Assembly (NCBI RefSeq): GCF_018069755.1
Contig: NZ_JAGQDE010000006.1
Location: forward strand, 124,001-188,000
Source: Ideonella aquatica
Lineage (GTDB): Bacteria > Pseudomonadota > Gammaproteobacteria > Burkholderiales > Burkholderiaceae_C
Reading direction: 5' to 3'
DNA: 64,000 nucleotides
In this document: positions 53,644 to 64,000 of the stretch, one piece after another
How the letters are laid out: each line of letters begins with the position of its first letter
How positions within the stretch are numbered: position 1 is the stretch's first letter
Made by a program: the position numbers and the translations under genes
Notes under the pieces: generated by a model
What the model saw: only the letters and a program-made list of their open reading frames with translations
What the model was told of the DNA's origin: nothing
The model's database searches: none

Positions 53644-53919
53644 TCAGACCAGGCGGGCCTTCTCGACCAGACGGGTCACGACCCAGTTCTTGGTCTTGGA
53701 CAGCGGACGCGACTCGGAGATCTCGACGGTGTCACCCATCTTGTACTCGCCGTTCTCGTCATGCGCGTGGTACTTGCGCGACTCGCCGACGATCTTGCCG
53801 TACAGCGGGTGCTTGACGCGACGCTCGACCAGGACGGTGACCGTCTTGGCGCGCTTGTCGCTGACGACGCGACCGATCAGGGTGCGCTGGACCTTGGTGG
53901 TGGCTTGGGCTTCGCTCAC
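53644..53919 (-). CDS. rpsQ: ribosomal protein S17
   Basis: The 91-residue OB-fold protein contains [33 protein letters not shown] and [20 protein letters not shown], typical of S17. It starts at GTG and overlaps the rpmC stop (GTGA). It binds 16S rRNA early in assembly. It is the last ribosomal gene of the S10 block here, before a terminator-like hairpin. Confidence 0.97.
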   Translation of the reverse strand: MSEAQATTKVQRTLIGRVVSDKRAKTVTVLVERRVKHPLYGKIVGESRKYHAHDENGEYKMGDTVEISESRPLSKTKNWVVTRLVEKARLV

Positions 53920-54116
53920 TTCGCGGCTCCCTTCTTCTTCTCGGCCAGGATGGTCTTGGCACGGGCGATGTCACGGCGGACATTGCCCAGCTGGGCGGTG
54001 TTGCCCAGCTGTTGCGTGCCCTTTTGCATGCGCAGACCGAAGTGCGCCTTCAGGAGGTCGGAGACTTCCTTCTCGAGCGCGGCCACGTCCTTGGTACGCA
54101 GTTCAGATGCTTTCAT
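53916..54116 (-). CDS. rpmC: ribosomal protein L29
   Basis: The 66-residue product [22 protein letters not shown]... with [18 protein letters not shown] and [16 protein letters not shown] is a normal L29. It lies near the peptide exit and helps dock signal recognition particle. It overlaps rpsQ by 4 bases and follows rplP by 14. Confidence 0.96.
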   Translation of the reverse strand: MKASELRTKDVAALEKEVSDLLKAHFGLRMQKGTQQLGNTAQLGNVRRDIARAKTILAEKKKGAAK

Positions 54117-54130
54117 GTGCTGTCCTTTCC

Positions 54131-54547
54131 TCAGGCGCCGATCTGGCGCGCCACGAAGGTGCAGCGCAGCGGCAGCTTGGCGGCAGCCAGCGTGAAGGCT
54201 TCACGGGCCAGCGCCTCGGGGACGCCGTTGATTTCGTAGAGCACCTTGCCGGGAACGATCTCGGCCACGTAGTACTCCGGGTTGCCCTTGCCGTTACCCA
54301 TGCGGACCTCGGCAGGCTTCTGCGAGATCGGCTTGTCCGGGAAGATGCGGATGAAGATGCGGCCACCGCGCTTGATGTGACGCGAGATGGCACGACGTGC
54401 CGCCTCGATCTGGCGCGCGGTGATGCGGCCACGCTCGGTGGCCTTCAGACCGAAGTCGCCGAAGGCCACGCTGGCGCCACGGGTGGCGACGCCAGTGTTA
54501 CGGCCCTTCTGCTCCTTGCGGTACTTGCGACGTGCGGGTTGCAGCAT
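54131..54547 (-). CDS. rplP: ribosomal protein L16
   Basis: The 138-residue product starts [19 protein letters not shown] and has [38 protein letters not shown]-type L16 sequence, including the MGNGKG loop. It binds near the peptidyl transferase centre and A-site tRNA. Two bases separate it from rpsC. Confidence 0.97.
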   Translation of the reverse strand: MLQPARRKYRKEQKGRNTGVATRGASVAFGDFGLKATERGRITARQIEAARRAISRHIKRGGRIFIRIFPDKPISQKPAEVRMGNGKGNPEYYVAEIVPGKVLYEINGVPEALAREAFTLAAAKLPLRCTFVARQIGA

Positions 54548-54549
54548 GC

Positions 54550-55404
54550 TTATTCTCCTTTGCCTTCACCGGCGGCGGGCGTCTTGCGCACGCGCTTCAC
54601 ACCGGGGGTGGCGGCGGCACCGGCGCCAGCCTCGGCCGGCTTGTCGCCAGCGGCAGCGCGCGGAGCACGGTCACCGGGGCGGCCACGGCCAGCCGGCGCG
54701 CCCGGGCGGGCGTTGCGGCGCGGGCGGCGGTCGTCCTCGGCACCGGCCGGGGTGTTGATGGTGGGCGCCTCGCCGTTGGCCAGGCGGTCACCGCGGTAGA
54801 CCCACACCTTCACGCCGATCACGCCGTAGGTCGTCTTGGCTTCGGAGAAGCCATAGTCGATGTCGGCCTTCAGGGTGTGAAGGGGCACGCGGCCTTCGCG
54901 GTACCACTCGGTACGGGCGATTTCAATGCCGTTCAGGCGGCCGGCGGACATGATCTTGATGCCCTGGGCGCCCAGGCGCATCGCGTTCTGCATCGCGCGC
55001 TTCATGGCGCGGCGGAACATGATGCGCTTTTCCAGCTGCTGGGTGATCGAGTCGGCGATCAGCTGAGCATCGACTTCAGGCTTGCGCACTTCCTCGATGT
55101 TCACGGCCACCGGCACGCCCAGACGCTTGGTCAGTTCGGCCTTCAGGTTCTCGATGTCCTCGCCCTTCTTGCCGATCACCACGCCCGGACGGGCGGAGTA
55201 GATCGTGATGCGGGCGTTCTTGGCAGGACGCTCGATCAGGATGCGCGAGACGGCGGCGTTCTTCAGCTTGGCCTTGAGGTACTCGCGCACATCCAGGTCT
55301 TCAGCCAGCATGCCGGCGAAGTTGCGGCTGTTCGCGTACCAGCGCGACGCCCAGGCACGGGTGACGGGCAGGCGGAAGCCGGTCGGGTGGATTTTCTGTC
55401 CCAT
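54550..55404 (-). CDS. rpsC: ribosomal protein S3 with extended C-terminus
   Basis: The 284-residue product starts [20 protein letters not shown] and contains the KH domain ([20 protein letters not shown]) and the [20 protein letters not shown] segment. After the usual end near [10 protein letters not shown] (about residue 213) an extra 65-70 residues follow, rich in Arg, Pro, Ala and Gly. Such tails are common in Comamonadaceae-type S3 and are probably disordered and RNA-contacting. E. coli S3 is 233 residues. It forms the mRNA entry and helicase site with S4 and S5. Confidence 0.97.
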   Translation of the reverse strand: MGQKIHPTGFRLPVTRAWASRWYANSRNFAGMLAEDLDVREYLKAKLKNAAVSRILIERPAKNARITIYSARPGVVIGKKGEDIENLKAELTKRLGVPVAVNIEEVRKPEVDAQLIADSITQQLEKRIMFRRAMKRAMQNAMRLGAQGIKIMSAGRLNGIEIARTEWYREGRVPLHTLKADIDYGFSEAKTTYGVIGVKVWVYRGDRLANGEAPTINTPAGAEDDRRPRRNARPGAPAGRGRPGDRAPRAAAGDKPAEAGAGAAATPGVKRVRKTPAAGEGKGE

Positions 55405-55412
55405 GGTCTTCC

Positions 55413-55742
55413 TCAGTTCCCCACGGTCACGTAGATGTGGCAGGTCGGCTTGCTGATGCGGTTGCCGCGGCCCTTGGCGCGCGCAGCGAAGCGCTTCAGC
55501 GTGGCACCCTGCTCGACGTAGATCGAGGTGACCTTCAGTTCGTCGATGTCGGCGCCGTCGTTGTGCTCGGCGTTGGCGATGGCGCTCTCGAGCGCCTTCT
55601 TGACGATGCCGGCGGCCTTCTTCTGGGTGAAGGTCAGGATGTTCAGGGCTTGATCCACCTTCTTGCCGCGGACCATGTCCGCCACCAGGCGGCCCTTGTC
55701 CACAGAGAGGCGGACGCCACGGACGATTGCTTTGGTTTCCAT
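55413..55742 (-). CDS. rplV: ribosomal protein L22
   Basis: The 109-residue product [26 protein letters not shown]... has [29 protein letters not shown] and the C-terminal hairpin [20 protein letters not shown] that lines the exit tunnel. It is normal L22, with no insertion or deletion visible in the macrolide-relevant loop. It lies 8 bases before rpsC. Confidence 0.97.
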   Translation of the reverse strand: METKAIVRGVRLSVDKGRLVADMVRGKKVDQALNILTFTQKKAAGIVKKALESAIANAEHNDGADIDELKVTSIYVEQGATLKRFAARAKGRGNRISKPTCHIYVTVGN

Positions 55743-55754
55743 CGTCGTGTTCCT

Positions 55755-56030
55755 TTACTTCTTGGCCTTCTTGTCCGCGGGGTGACCCTTGAACGTGCGG
55801 GTCAGCGCGAACTCGCCCAGCTTGTGGCCGACCATCTGGTCGGTCACATACACCGGAACGTGCTGCTTGCCGTTGTGCACGGCAATCGTCAGGCCGATGA
55901 AGTCGGGCAGGATGGTCGAGCGACGCGACCAGGTCTTGATCGGCTTCTTGTCCTTGGTGGTCACGGCCTTGTCGACCTTGGCCACCAGGTGATGGTCCAC
56001 GAACGGACCCTTCTTGAGTGAACGTGCCAT
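55755..56030 (-). CDS. rpsS: ribosomal protein S19
   Basis: The 91-residue product [20 protein letters not shown]..., with [44 protein letters not shown]-type sequence, is a normal S19. It binds the 30S head near the A-site. It follows rplB by 10 bases and precedes rplV by 12. Confidence 0.97.
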   Translation of the reverse strand: MARSLKKGPFVDHHLVAKVDKAVTTKDKKPIKTWSRRSTILPDFIGLTIAVHNGKQHVPVYVTDQMVGHKLGEFALTRTFKGHPADKKAKK

Positions 56031-56040
56031 GGTCCAGCCC

Positions 56041-56865
56041 TTACTTCTTGCGACGCGAGACGATGAAAGTCTGCGTGCGCTTGTTGTTGCGAGTGCGGTA
56101 GCCCTTCGTCAGGGTGTTCCACGGCGACACCGGCACCTGGCCTTCGCCGGTGCGGCCTTCGCCACCACCGTGCGGGTGGTCGACCGGGTTCATCGCGGTA
56201 CCGCGGACGGTCGGGCGGATGCCCTGCCAACGGATCGCACCGGCCTTGCCGTACTGGCGCAGGTTGTGCTCTTCGTTGCTGACCTCGCCGATGGTGGCGC
56301 GGCAGTCGATGTGGATCTTGCGCACTTCACCCGAGCGCAGGCGGACCTGCGCGTAGGTGCCTTCGCGGGCCATCAGCGTCACCGAGGTGCCGGCCGAGCG
56401 GCAGATCTGCGCGCCCTTGCCCGGCAGCATCTCGACGCAATGGATGGTCGAGCCCACGGGGATGTTGCGGATCGGCAGCGTGTTGCCAGCCTTGATCGGA
56501 GCCTCGGCGCCGCTCAGGATGGTGGCGCCGACTTCCAGACCGCGCGGGGCGATGATGTAGCGACGCTCGCCATCGGCGTAGCAGACCAGCGCGATGTGGG
56601 CGGTGCGGTTCGGGTCGTACTCGATGCGCTCGACCTTCGCCGGGATGCCGTCCTTGTTGCGCTTGAAGTCGACGACGCGGTAGTGGTGCTTGTGACCACC
56701 ACCCTTGTGACGCATCGTGATGTGGCCGTTGTTGTTGCGGCCAGACTTCTGCTTTTGCGGCTCCAGCAGCGACGCCTCAGGGGCGCCCTTGTGCAGGTGC
56801 TTGTGAACGACCTTGACGACGGCGCGGCGGCCCGGCGAGGTCGGTTTGACTTTGACGACAGCCAT
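56041..56865 (-). CDS. rplB: ribosomal protein L2
   Basis: The 274-residue product contains [41 protein letters not shown] and the conserved [14 protein letters not shown] region with the key His near the peptidyl transferase centre. Length matches E. coli (273). It is needed for subunit association and peptidyl transfer. It lies between rplW and rpsS in the S10 order. Confidence 0.98.
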   Translation of the reverse strand: MAVVKVKPTSPGRRAVVKVVHKHLHKGAPEASLLEPQKQKSGRNNNGHITMRHKGGGHKHHYRVVDFKRNKDGIPAKVERIEYDPNRTAHIALVCYADGERRYIIAPRGLEVGATILSGAEAPIKAGNTLPIRNIPVGSTIHCVEMLPGKGAQICRSAGTSVTLMAREGTYAQVRLRSGEVRKIHIDCRATIGEVSNEEHNLRQYGKAGAIRWQGIRPTVRGTAMNPVDHPHGGGEGRTGEGQVPVSPWNTLTKGYRTRNNKRTQTFIVSRRKK

Positions 56866-56867
56866 GA

Positions 56868-57179
56868 TTACGCGGCCTCCCCGGAGAAGTTGAGCTCCTG
56901 GCCAGCCTTCAGCGAGACATACGCCTTCTTGACGTGGTCGCGGCGGCCGATCGAGCGACCGAAGCGCTTGACCTTGCCCTTGACGTTGACGACGTTGACC
57001 GCCTCGACCTCGACCTTGAACAGCAGTTCGACGGCTGCCTTGATCTCGGGCTTGGTGGCGTCGCGCAGGACCTTGAACATCACCTGGTTGTGCTTCTCGC
57101 CGACCGAGGTGGCCTTCTCGGAGATCACCGGGGCGACCAGCACCTGGGCCAGGCGGCCCTCGTTGAACTTGGTGCTCAT
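56868..57179 (-). CDS. rplW: ribosomal protein L23
   Basis: The 103-residue product has [29 protein letters not shown] and [27 protein letters not shown], typical of L23. It is the docking site for trigger factor and SRP at the tunnel exit. It overlaps rplD by 4 bases (ATGA) and is 2 bases before rplB, so translation is coupled. Confidence 0.97.
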   Translation of the reverse strand: MSTKFNEGRLAQVLVAPVISEKATSVGEKHNQVMFKVLRDATKPEIKAAVELLFKVEVEAVNVVNVKGKVKRFGRSIGRRDHVKKAYVSLKAGQELNFSGEAA

Positions 57180-57796
57180 GCGAACATCTCCTTGAGCTGC
57201 TCGATCGCGCCCTTGGTCACCAGCACCTTCTTGTAGAAGACCAGCGACAGCGGATCGGCGTAGCGCGGCTCGACGACCAGCACATTGGCCAGGTTGCGCG
57301 AGGCCAGCGCCAGGTTGTCGTCCACGGTGTCGGCAATCACCAGCACCGAGTCCAGGCCCATGGCCTTGAACTTGGACGCCAGCAGCTTGGTCTTGGGCGC
57401 CTCGATGGTCAGCGAATCGACCACCGCGATGCGGCCGTCACGGGCCAGCTGCGAGAAGATGGTGGCCATGGCGGCGCGGTACATCTTCTTGTTGACCTTC
57501 TGAGAGAAGTTCTCGTCAGGCGTGTTCGGGAAGGTGCGACCACCCCCGCGCCACAGCGGCGACGAGGTCATGCCGGCGCGCGCGCGGCCGGTGCCCTTCT
57601 GGCGGAACGGCTTCTTCGTCGAGTGGTGAACCTCGCGACGGGTCAGCTGCTTGCGGGTGCCTTGACGGGCGTTCGCCTGGTAGGCGACCACGACCTGGTG
57701 AACCAGGGCTTCGTTGTAGTCGCGGGCGAACACGGTGTCAGGCGCATCCACCTTGGAGGTGGCCTGCCCTTGTTCGTTCAGGAGCTCGAGTTGCAT
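57176..57796 (-). CDS. rplD: ribosomal protein L4
   Basis: The 206-residue product has the L4 tunnel loop ([37 protein letters not shown]) and C-terminal [28 protein letters not shown]. In E. coli L4 represses the S10 operon at its leader; the leader here, before rplC, contains a hairpin but no obvious copy of the E. coli site. It overlaps rplC by one base (TGATG). Confidence 0.97.
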   Translation of the reverse strand: MQLELLNEQGQATSKVDAPDTVFARDYNEALVHQVVVAYQANARQGTRKQLTRREVHHSTKKPFRQKGTGRARAGMTSSPLWRGGGRTFPNTPDENFSQKVNKKMYRAAMATIFSQLARDGRIAVVDSLTIEAPKTKLLASKFKAMGLDSVLVIADTVDDNLALASRNLANVLVVEPRYADPLSLVFYKKVLVTKGAIEQLKEMFA

Positions 57797-58467
57797 CAGT
57801 TGGCTCCCTTCTTGACCTTGACCTTGACGGCGGGACGCACGGTCACGAAGCCGTTCTTGGCGCCCGGCACCGCGCCACGCACCAGCAGCAGCTGGCGGGC
57901 TTCATCGATGCGGACGATGTCGAGGTTCTGGGTGGTGACGGTTTCGTCGCCCATGTGGCCGGTCATCTTCTTGCCCGGGAACACGCGGCCCGGGTCCTGG
58001 GCCATCGAGATGGAGCCCGGGACATTGTGCGAACGGCTGTTGCCGTGCGAGGCGCGCTGCGAGCTGAAGTTGTGGCGCTTGATCGTGCCGGCGTAGCCCT
58101 TGCCGATCGAGGTGCCTTGCACGTCGACCTTCTGGCCGGCGGCAAACAGCGTGACGGGCACGGTGGCGCCAGCCTTGTATTCGGCGGCCACGGTGGCGTC
58201 GACGCGGAATTCCTTCAGGACTTCACCGGCTTCGACACCCGCCTTGGCGAGGTGGCCGGCTTCCGGCTTGGTCACGCGCGATGCCTTGCGCGTTCCGAAC
58301 GCCACTTGGAGGGCGCTGTAGCCGTCGGTCTCGACGGTCTTGACCTGGGTGACGCGGTTGTTGGACACATCCAGCACGGTCACGGGGATGGCATCGCCAT
58401 CATCCGTGAACACGCGCATCATGCCCACCTTGCGGCCCAGCAAACCGAGACGGTTGCTCAGACTCAT
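57796..58467 (-). CDS. rplC: ribosomal protein L3
   Basis: The 223-residue product begins [24 protein letters not shown] and contains [43 protein letters not shown]-type conserved sequence, including the glutamine (MAQDPGR) methylated in other species. It starts large-subunit assembly. The start at 58467 is conserved; the 225-base gap to rpsJ contains a promoter and hairpins, so rplC probably heads its own transcript. Confidence 0.97.
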   Translation of the reverse strand: MSLSNRLGLLGRKVGMMRVFTDDGDAIPVTVLDVSNNRVTQVKTVETDGYSALQVAFGTRKASRVTKPEAGHLAKAGVEAGEVLKEFRVDATVAAEYKAGATVPVTLFAAGQKVDVQGTSIGKGYAGTIKRHNFSSQRASHGNSRSHNVPGSISMAQDPGRVFPGKKMTGHMGDETVTTQNLDIVRIDEARQLLLVRGAVPGAKNGFVTVRPAVKVKVKKGAN

Positions 58468-58596
58468 GGTTCTTCTCCGCTCCACTGAAGGAGCTGGGTT
58501 TTCACATCCCCGACAACGATTGGCCGGGCTGACGGTGTCATCAAGCCTCTCACTCCAACGCCACTTCGCAGCGCCGCAGTTGTGAAAAGTGATGAC

Positions 58597-58625
58597 GCAA
58601 AGGCGACCACGAGTGGCCGCCTTGC
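58597..58625 (-). other. hairpin in the rplC leader
   Basis: GCAAAGGCGACCAC (58597-58610) and GTGGCCGCCTTGC (58613-58625) form an almost perfect stem with a 2-base loop and one bulge, just downstream of the putative rplC start site. It could be a ribosomal-protein leader element or an mRNA stabiliser. A known L4 leader structure was not recognised. Confidence 0.45.
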
Positions 58626-58638
58626 GCAAAAGCTGGCG

Positions 58639-58667
58639 AGTATAGCCGGCCCCGGGCTAACCCGCAA
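58639..58667 (-). promoter_or_regulatory. sigma-70-like promoter for rplC and the S10 block
   Basis: On the minus strand TTGCGG (58662-58667) and TATACT (58639-58644) are 17 bases apart. A CCCGGGC/GCCCGGG hairpin (58651-58679) covers the upstream part and may end incoming rpsJ transcripts. The leader to rplC would be about 165 bases. Confidence 0.6.
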
Positions 58668-58692
58668 GGGGTGCCCGGGAACGGTCAAACGC

Positions 58693-59004
58693 TCACTGGA
58701 GCTTGATCTCCACGTCCACGCCGGCCGGCAGGTCGAGCTTCATCAGCGCGTCCACGGTCTTGTCGGTCGGGTCGACGATGTCCATCAGGCGCTGGTGCGT
58801 GCGGATCTCGAACTGGTCGCGGCTGGTCTTGTTGACGTGCGGCGAGCGCAGGATGTCGAAACGCTGCATGCGGGTCGGCAGGGGCACGGGGCCCTTGACG
58901 ATCGCGCCGGTGCGCTTGGCGGTGTCAACGATTTCCAGAGCCGATTGGTCGATCAGCTTGTAGTCGAAGGCCTTGAGGCGGATGCGGATCTTTTGCTTGG
59001 ACAT
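58693..59004 (-). CDS. rpsJ: ribosomal protein S10
   Basis: The 103-residue product starts [20 protein letters not shown] and ends with [15 protein letters not shown], as in S10 (NusE). It works in the 30S head and in transcription antitermination. It lies 10 bases after tuf in the transcript and 225 bases before rplC, so it belongs functionally to the str transcript here rather than heading the S10 block. Confidence 0.97.
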   Translation of the reverse strand: MSKQKIRIRLKAFDYKLIDQSALEIVDTAKRTGAIVKGPVPLPTRMQRFDILRSPHVNKTSRDQFEIRTHQRLMDIVDPTDKTVDALMKLDLPAGVDVEIKLQ

Positions 59005-59014
59005 GGTCCGCCCC

Positions 59015-60205
<1,191 letters not shown>

Positions 60206-60320
60206 TTCTCTTCTCCACAGAAAGAACAGTGTCCCGTGTCGGTTTAAGGTCTCCGGCACGGGCCCGCCACGGGCAGCGGGCCCACCGCGTTCGTGACGCG
60301 GCGCCGAAGACCGGCAGAAA

Positions 60321-62423
60321 TTACTTCGACCGCGCGGTGATGATCGCGTCGGCCACGTTCTTCGGAGCTTCGCTGTAGTGCTTGAACTCCATCGTGTACG
60401 TGGCACGGCCCTGCGACATCGAGCGCAGCGTGGTCGAGTAGCCGAACATCTCGGACAGCGGGACCTCGGCCTTGATGATCTTGCCGCCGCCGACCATGTC
60501 GTCCATGCCCTGGACCATGCCGCGGCGGCTGGACAGATCGCCCATCACCGAGCCGGCGTAGTCTTCAGGGGTCTCGACTTCCACGGCCATCATCGGCTCC
60601 AGGATCACCGGGCTGGCGCGGCGCATGGCTTCCTTGAAGCCCATCGACGCGGCCATCTTGAACGCGTTTTCGTTCGAGTCCACTTCGTGGTACGAGCCGA
60701 AGGTCAGCGTGACCTTGACGTCGACCACCGGGAAGCCCGCCAGCACGCCGTTGGGCAGGGTGTCGACGACGCCCTTCTCGACCGCCGGGATGAACTCGCG
60801 CGGCACCACGCCGCCCTTGATCGCATCGACGAACTCGAAGCCCTTGCCGGCTTCCTGCGGATCGATCGTGAACACCACGTGACCGTACTGGCCCTTGCCG
60901 CCCGACTGACGGACGAACTTGCCTTCGACGTCGGTGGCCGACTTGCGGATGGTCTCGCGGTACGCGACCTGCGGCTTGCCCACGTTGGCTTCCACGCCGA
61001 ACTCGCGCTTCATGCGGTCGACAATGATTTCCAGGTGCAGCTCACCCATGCCCGAGATGATGGTCTGGCCCGATTCCTCGTCGGTGCGCACGCGGAAGGA
61101 CGGGTCTTCGGCAGCCAGACGGCCCAGCGCGATACCCATCTTTTCCTGGTCGGCCTTGGTCTTGGGCTCGACGGCCTGCGAGATCACCGGCTCCGGGAAG
61201 ACCATCTTTTCCAGCGTGATCACGGCATCCGGATCGCACAGGGTCTCGCCCGTGGTCACTTCCTTCAGGCCCACGCAGGCGGCGATGTCACCGGCCAGAA
61301 TTTCCTTGATTTCCTCACGCTGGTTGGCGTGCATCTGCAGGATCCGGCCGATGCGCTCCTTCTTGCCCTTGATCGGGTTGTAGACGGTCGAGCCGGAGGT
61401 CAGCACGCCCGAGTACACGCGAACGAAGGTCAGCTGGCCGACGAACGGGTCGGTCATCAGCTTGAAGGCCAGCGCGGAGAACTTCTCCTTGTCGTCGGCA
61501 TTGCGGGTGACCGGCTGGTCGTCCTCGTCGGTGCCGCCGACCGGGGGAATGTCCACCGGGGAGGGCAGGAAATCGATCACCGCGTCGAGCATGCGCTGCA
61601 CGCCCTTGTTCTTGAAGGCGGTGCCGCACAGCATCGGCTGGATCTCGGTGGCGATCGTGCGGGTGCGGATGGCGAGCTTGATCTCTTCCTCGGTCAGGTC
61701 GCCCGTCTCGAGGTACTTGTTCATCAGCTCTTCGGTGGCCTCGGCAGCGGCCTCGACCATCTTCTCGCGCCATTCCTGGGCCAGCTCGGTCAGCTCGGCG
61801 GGGATGTCCTCGTAGGAGAACTTCATGCCCTGCGAGGCCTCGTCCCAGAAGATCGCCTTCATCTTGATCAGGTCGACCACGCCCTTGAAGTTTTCCTCGG
61901 CGCCGATGGGAATCACCACCGGCACGGGGTTGGCCTTCAGGCGGGTCTTCATCTGGTCAACGACCTTGAAGAAGTTGGCGCCGGTGCGGTCCATCTTGTT
62001 GACGAACGCGAGGCGGGGCACCTTGTACTTGTTGGCCTGGCGCCAGACGGTTTCCGACTGGGGCTGAACGCCACCCACCGCGCAGTACACCATGCAGGCG
62101 CCGTCGAGCACGCGCATCGAACGCTCCACCTCAATCGTGAAGTCCACGTGCCCGGGGGTGTCGATGATGTTGAAGCGGTGCTCCGGATAGTTCAGGTCCA
62201 TGCCCTTCCAGAAGCAGGTGGTCGCGGCGGAGGTGATCGTGATGCCACGCTCCTGCTCCTGCTCCATCCAGTCCATGGTGGCGGCACCGTCGTGCACTTC
62301 ACCGATCTTGTGGTTCACACCGGTGTAGTACAGGATGCGCTCGGTCGTGGTGGTCTTGCCGGCGTCGATGTGAGCGGAGATACCGATGTTGCGGTAGCGC
62401 TCAATGGGGGTCTGACGAGCCAT
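60321..62423 (-). CDS. fusA: elongation factor G
   Basis: The 700-residue GTPase has [47 protein letters not shown] and the domain IV/V segments [14 protein letters not shown] and [13 protein letters not shown]. It drives translocation and, with RRF, ribosome recycling. It lies between rpsG and tuf in the str order. Length is typical of the betaproteobacterial form. Confidence 0.98.
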   Translation of the reverse strand: MARQTPIERYRNIGISAHIDAGKTTTTERILYYTGVNHKIGEVHDGAATMDWMEQEQERGITITSAATTCFWKGMDLNYPEHRFNIIDTPGHVDFTIEVERSMRVLDGACMVYCAVGGVQPQSETVWRQANKYKVPRLAFVNKMDRTGANFFKVVDQMKTRLKANPVPVVIPIGAEENFKGVVDLIKMKAIFWDEASQGMKFSYEDIPAELTELAQEWREKMVEAAAEATEELMNKYLETGDLTEEEIKLAIRTRTIATEIQPMLCGTAFKNKGVQRMLDAVIDFLPSPVDIPPVGGTDEDDQPVTRNADDKEKFSALAFKLMTDPFVGQLTFVRVYSGVLTSGSTVYNPIKGKKERIGRILQMHANQREEIKEILAGDIAACVGLKEVTTGETLCDPDAVITLEKMVFPEPVISQAVEPKTKADQEKMGIALGRLAAEDPSFRVRTDEESGQTIISGMGELHLEIIVDRMKREFGVEANVGKPQVAYRETIRKSATDVEGKFVRQSGGKGQYGHVVFTIDPQEAGKGFEFVDAIKGGVVPREFIPAVEKGVVDTLPNGVLAGFPVVDVKVTLTFGSYHEVDSNENAFKMAASMGFKEAMRRASPVILEPMMAVEVETPEDYAGSVMGDLSSRRGMVQGMDDMVGGGKIIKAEVPLSEMFGYSTTLRSMSQGRATYTMEFKHYSEAPKNVADAIITARSK

Positions 62424-62498
62424 GTGTCACTCCAAATGCCAGAAATGGCGAGGGCCGCCCGGGTCAGCGTTAACCCTGAGCGGCCGAAGAACGGTGGT

Positions 62499-62969
62499 TT
62501 AGAAGCGGAAGTGCGAGAAGGCCTTGTTGGCCTCGGCCATGCGGTGCACTTCGTCGCGCTTCTTCATCGCGCCGCCGCGGCCTTCGGAGGCCTCCAGCAG
62601 TTCGTTGGCCAGGCGCGCGGCCATCGACTTCTCGCCACGCTTGCGGGCCGATTCCTTGAGCCAGCGCATCGCCAGGGCCATGCGGCGGATGGGACGAACT
62701 TCCACGGGAACTTGGTAGTTCGCACCACCGACGCGGCGGCTCTTGACTTCGACCATGGGCTTCACGTTGTTCAGCGCGGTCATGAACACTTCCAGCGGAT
62801 CCTTGGCGGCCTTCTTCTCGACTTGCTCGAGGGCGCCATAGATGATGCGCTCAGCCACGGCCTTCTTGCCGGACTCCATGATGACGTTCATGAACTTGGA
62901 CAGATCGACCGAGCCGAACTTCGGATCGGGCAGGATCTCGCGCTTGGGGACTTCGCGACGACGAGGCAT
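62499..62969 (-). CDS. rpsG: ribosomal protein S7
   Basis: The 156-residue product begins [20 protein letters not shown] and contains [26 protein letters not shown] and [24 protein letters not shown], diagnostic of S7. It organises the 30S head and can repress the str operon in E. coli. The spacer to rpsL is 167 bases, longer than to fusA (75), and holds no gene. Confidence 0.97.
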   Translation of the reverse strand: MPRRREVPKREILPDPKFGSVDLSKFMNVIMESGKKAVAERIIYGALEQVEKKAAKDPLEVFMTALNNVKPMVEVKSRRVGGANYQVPVEVRPIRRMALAMRWLKESARKRGEKSMAARLANELLEASEGRGGAMKKRDEVHRMAEANKAFSHFRF

Positions 62970-63136
62970 TTCACTCTTCCTTCATCTTCAGTGGGTGGCA
63001 GCCACCTGCTCACCTGGAGGGACCACACATTCGGGCCCTTCACTTACTCGACCGCACCGTATCGGGGTGAGGCCGCAACTGGGATCACATCAGCAGCCTG
63101 GCAGGCCGGTGTGACACGAACTTGTCAGACGGCCGA

Positions 63137-63514
63137 TCAGGCCTTCTTGGGACGCTTGGCGCCGTACTTGGAGCGCGACTGCTTGCGATCCTTGACGCCT
63201 TGCAGGTCGAGCGAGCCACGCACGATGTGGTAGCGCACGCCCGGCAGATCCTTCACACGGCCGCCGCGCACGAGCACGACGCTGTGTTCCTGCAGGTTGT
63301 GGCCTTCACCGCCGATGTACGAGATGACCTCGAAACCGTTGGTCAGGCGGACCTTGGCGACCTTGCGCAGCGCCGAGTTCGGCTTCTTCGGGGTCGTGGT
63401 GTAGACGCGGGTGCAAACCCCGCGGCGCTGCGGGCAGTTCTGCATCGCAGGCGACTTGGACTTCGTGACCTCGACCTGGCGGCCTTGGCGCACGAGCTGG
63501 TTGATGGTGGGCAT
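63137..63514 (-). CDS. rpsL: ribosomal protein S12
   Basis: The 125-residue product starts [13 protein letters not shown] and has [22 protein letters not shown] and [16 protein letters not shown]. The two lysines associated with streptomycin sensitivity (in TPKKPNS and GRVKDLPG) are both present, so no classical resistance change is visible. It is the first gene of the str block, preceded by a consensus promoter. Confidence 0.97.
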   Translation of the reverse strand: MPTINQLVRQGRQVEVTKSKSPAMQNCPQRRGVCTRVYTTTPKKPNSALRKVAKVRLTNGFEVISYIGGEGHNLQEHSVVLVRGGRVKDLPGVRYHIVRGSLDLQGVKDRKQSRSKYGAKRPKKA

Positions 63515-63637
63515 GGGTAACTTGTTCCCGTTTGAAGTTACGACGAAAAAATTCTTCTGGCTTGGCTGACAATGCCCAGGCGCCACCGGGTTGCCCAGGC
63601 AGCGCCAAGCACGGCAGAACTTGCCGAAAAGCCGAAC

Positions 63638-63666
63638 ATTATAGGTCGCGGCCCAGGCGCACGCAA
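63638..63666 (-). promoter_or_regulatory. sigma-70 promoter for rpsL
   Basis: On the minus strand TTGCGT (63661-63666) and the perfect TATAAT (63638-63643) are 17 bases apart. Transcription would start near 63631, leaving a leader of about 117 bases before the rpsL ATG. Confidence 0.75.
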
Positions 63667-63701
63667 GCCAGGCCGTTGGCGCGGCAAATGCAGCCGTCCA
63701 T

Positions 63702-64000
63702 GTGAATACACACTCTCGCACTGAAGGCCAGGATGCTGTGCTGGACACCCAGAGCATCTTGGACTGGCAGCACTTTGCCGACCCCCGCTGCAGCGACTGG
63801 AGTCGCTGGTTGCAGGCGGGCGCCTGGCGCTGGCGCATCGCCGCGCCCTTGCGCGACGAGCTGGCCCATGTGCTGGCGCGCGGCCGCCTGCCCGCCGGTG
63901 TGGTGACGCCAGCGGCGCTGCTGGCCGCGGTGGACGCTGGCGCCCTGCCCGGCGATGCGCCAGCCTGTGCGCCCCAGCCCGTGCTGCGCTGCACCGACCC
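63702..64000 (+). CDS. PIN-domain protein, putative toxin (partial)
   Basis: The open frame runs off the window edge. [10 protein letters not shown] begins about residue 13 and resembles the first strand of PIN domains, with the first metal-binding Asp. [12 protein letters not shown], then [16 protein letters not shown] with a conserved Glu, follow the COG1569 (putative toxin PIN domain) pattern. Such proteins are RNases, often toxins. Two GTG codons (63702 and 63738) are possible starts and neither has a clear ribosome-binding site. No antitoxin gene is seen upstream; rpsL is divergent. Confidence 0.6.
   Translation, partial: MNTHSRTEGQDAVLDTQSILDWQHFADPRCSDWSRWLQAGAWRWRIAAPLRDELAHVLARGRLPAGVVTPAALLAAVDAGALPGDAPACAPQPVLRCTD

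Noticed and set aside
60378-63233. 951-codon open frame antisense to fusA and rpsG
   Set aside because: It covers conserved translation genes on the other strand, and its His/Asp/Leu/Val-rich translation reflects their codon bias. No domain and no sensible start signal.
63137-63514. Streptomycin-resistance change in rpsL
   Set aside because: Both lysines usually altered in resistant strains are present, so the gene looks wild type.

Overview
The window is GC-rich DNA (roughly 70% G+C by eye) from a betaproteobacterium, most likely Burkholderiales of the Leptothrix/Rubrivivax/Ideonella/Comamonadaceae type. The evidence is the gene order rplQ-rpoA-rpsD-rpsK-rpsM-rpmJ-infA-secY, a peroxiredoxin gene between the S10 and spc blocks, a long Arg/Pro/Ala-rich tail on ribosomal protein S3, an initiator tRNA beside dsbD, and calA-type aromatic alcohol metabolism. 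Species cannot be named from the sequence alone.

Layout. 1-3.5 kb: end of an unknown gene, a secreted protein, a Rep-type helicase and a YdcH-like protein. 3.5-6.5 kb: a small accessory patch with an XRE/AbiEii-type toxin-antitoxin pair preceded by a perfect palindrome, a stand-alone P-loop ATPase with its own repeats, and a decayed copy of part of the MocR-type gene found intact at 13.7-15.2 kb. 6.5-9.1 kb: a PAS-containing chemoreceptor behind a good sigma-28 promoter, and an alpha/beta hydrolase. 9.1-13.7 kb: an aromatic alcohol/aldehyde oxidation module (coniferyl-alcohol dehydrogenase plus benzaldehyde dehydrogenase) divergent from a XylR/DmpR-type sigma-54 activator, with a XylR-like upstream activating sequence between them. 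13.7-22.5 kb: amino-acid transport and metabolism, with a MocR regulator divergent from a LysE exporter, a MITE-like inverted-repeat element, an EamA exporter, a YgeA-type racemase, an aminotransferase, PhzF, an Lrp regulator, a Cys/Met-metabolism PLP enzyme and a homocysteine methyltransferase carrying an amber codon near its start. 22.5-41.3 kb: a VOC protein, a small membrane protein with a ZnuD-like TonB receptor, an orphan membrane protein of different composition, an aminotransferase broken by a deletion, a beta-lactamase-fold hydrolase, a Tat-dependent flavin oxidoreductase paired with a membrane-inserted patatin, another EamA transporter, a GH3 beta-glucosidase, and an ABC transporter whose permease is fused to an M1 aminopeptidase.

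41.4-63.5 kb is the housekeeping translation region, all on the minus strand. Transcription runs from high to low coordinates: rpsL, rpsG, fusA, tuf, rpsJ, then rplC to rpsQ, a peroxiredoxin, rplN to rpmJ, rpsM-rpsK-rpsD-rpoA-rplQ, dsbD and tRNA-fMet. Plausible sigma-70 promoters are visible before rpsL, before rplC, before rplN and before the tRNA. Terminator-like hairpins follow rpsQ, rplQ and the tRNA, and a very strong hairpin sits between rpsD and rpoA. A PIN-domain gene begins at the right edge, divergent from rpsL.

No CRISPR array, phage structural genes, rRNA or complete insertion sequence was seen. The points most worth checking are the amber codon in the homocysteine methyltransferase gene, the MITE-like element, the deletion-broken aminotransferase, the XylR-type activating site, the toxin-antitoxin operator, and the flavin oxidoreductase/patatin pair.
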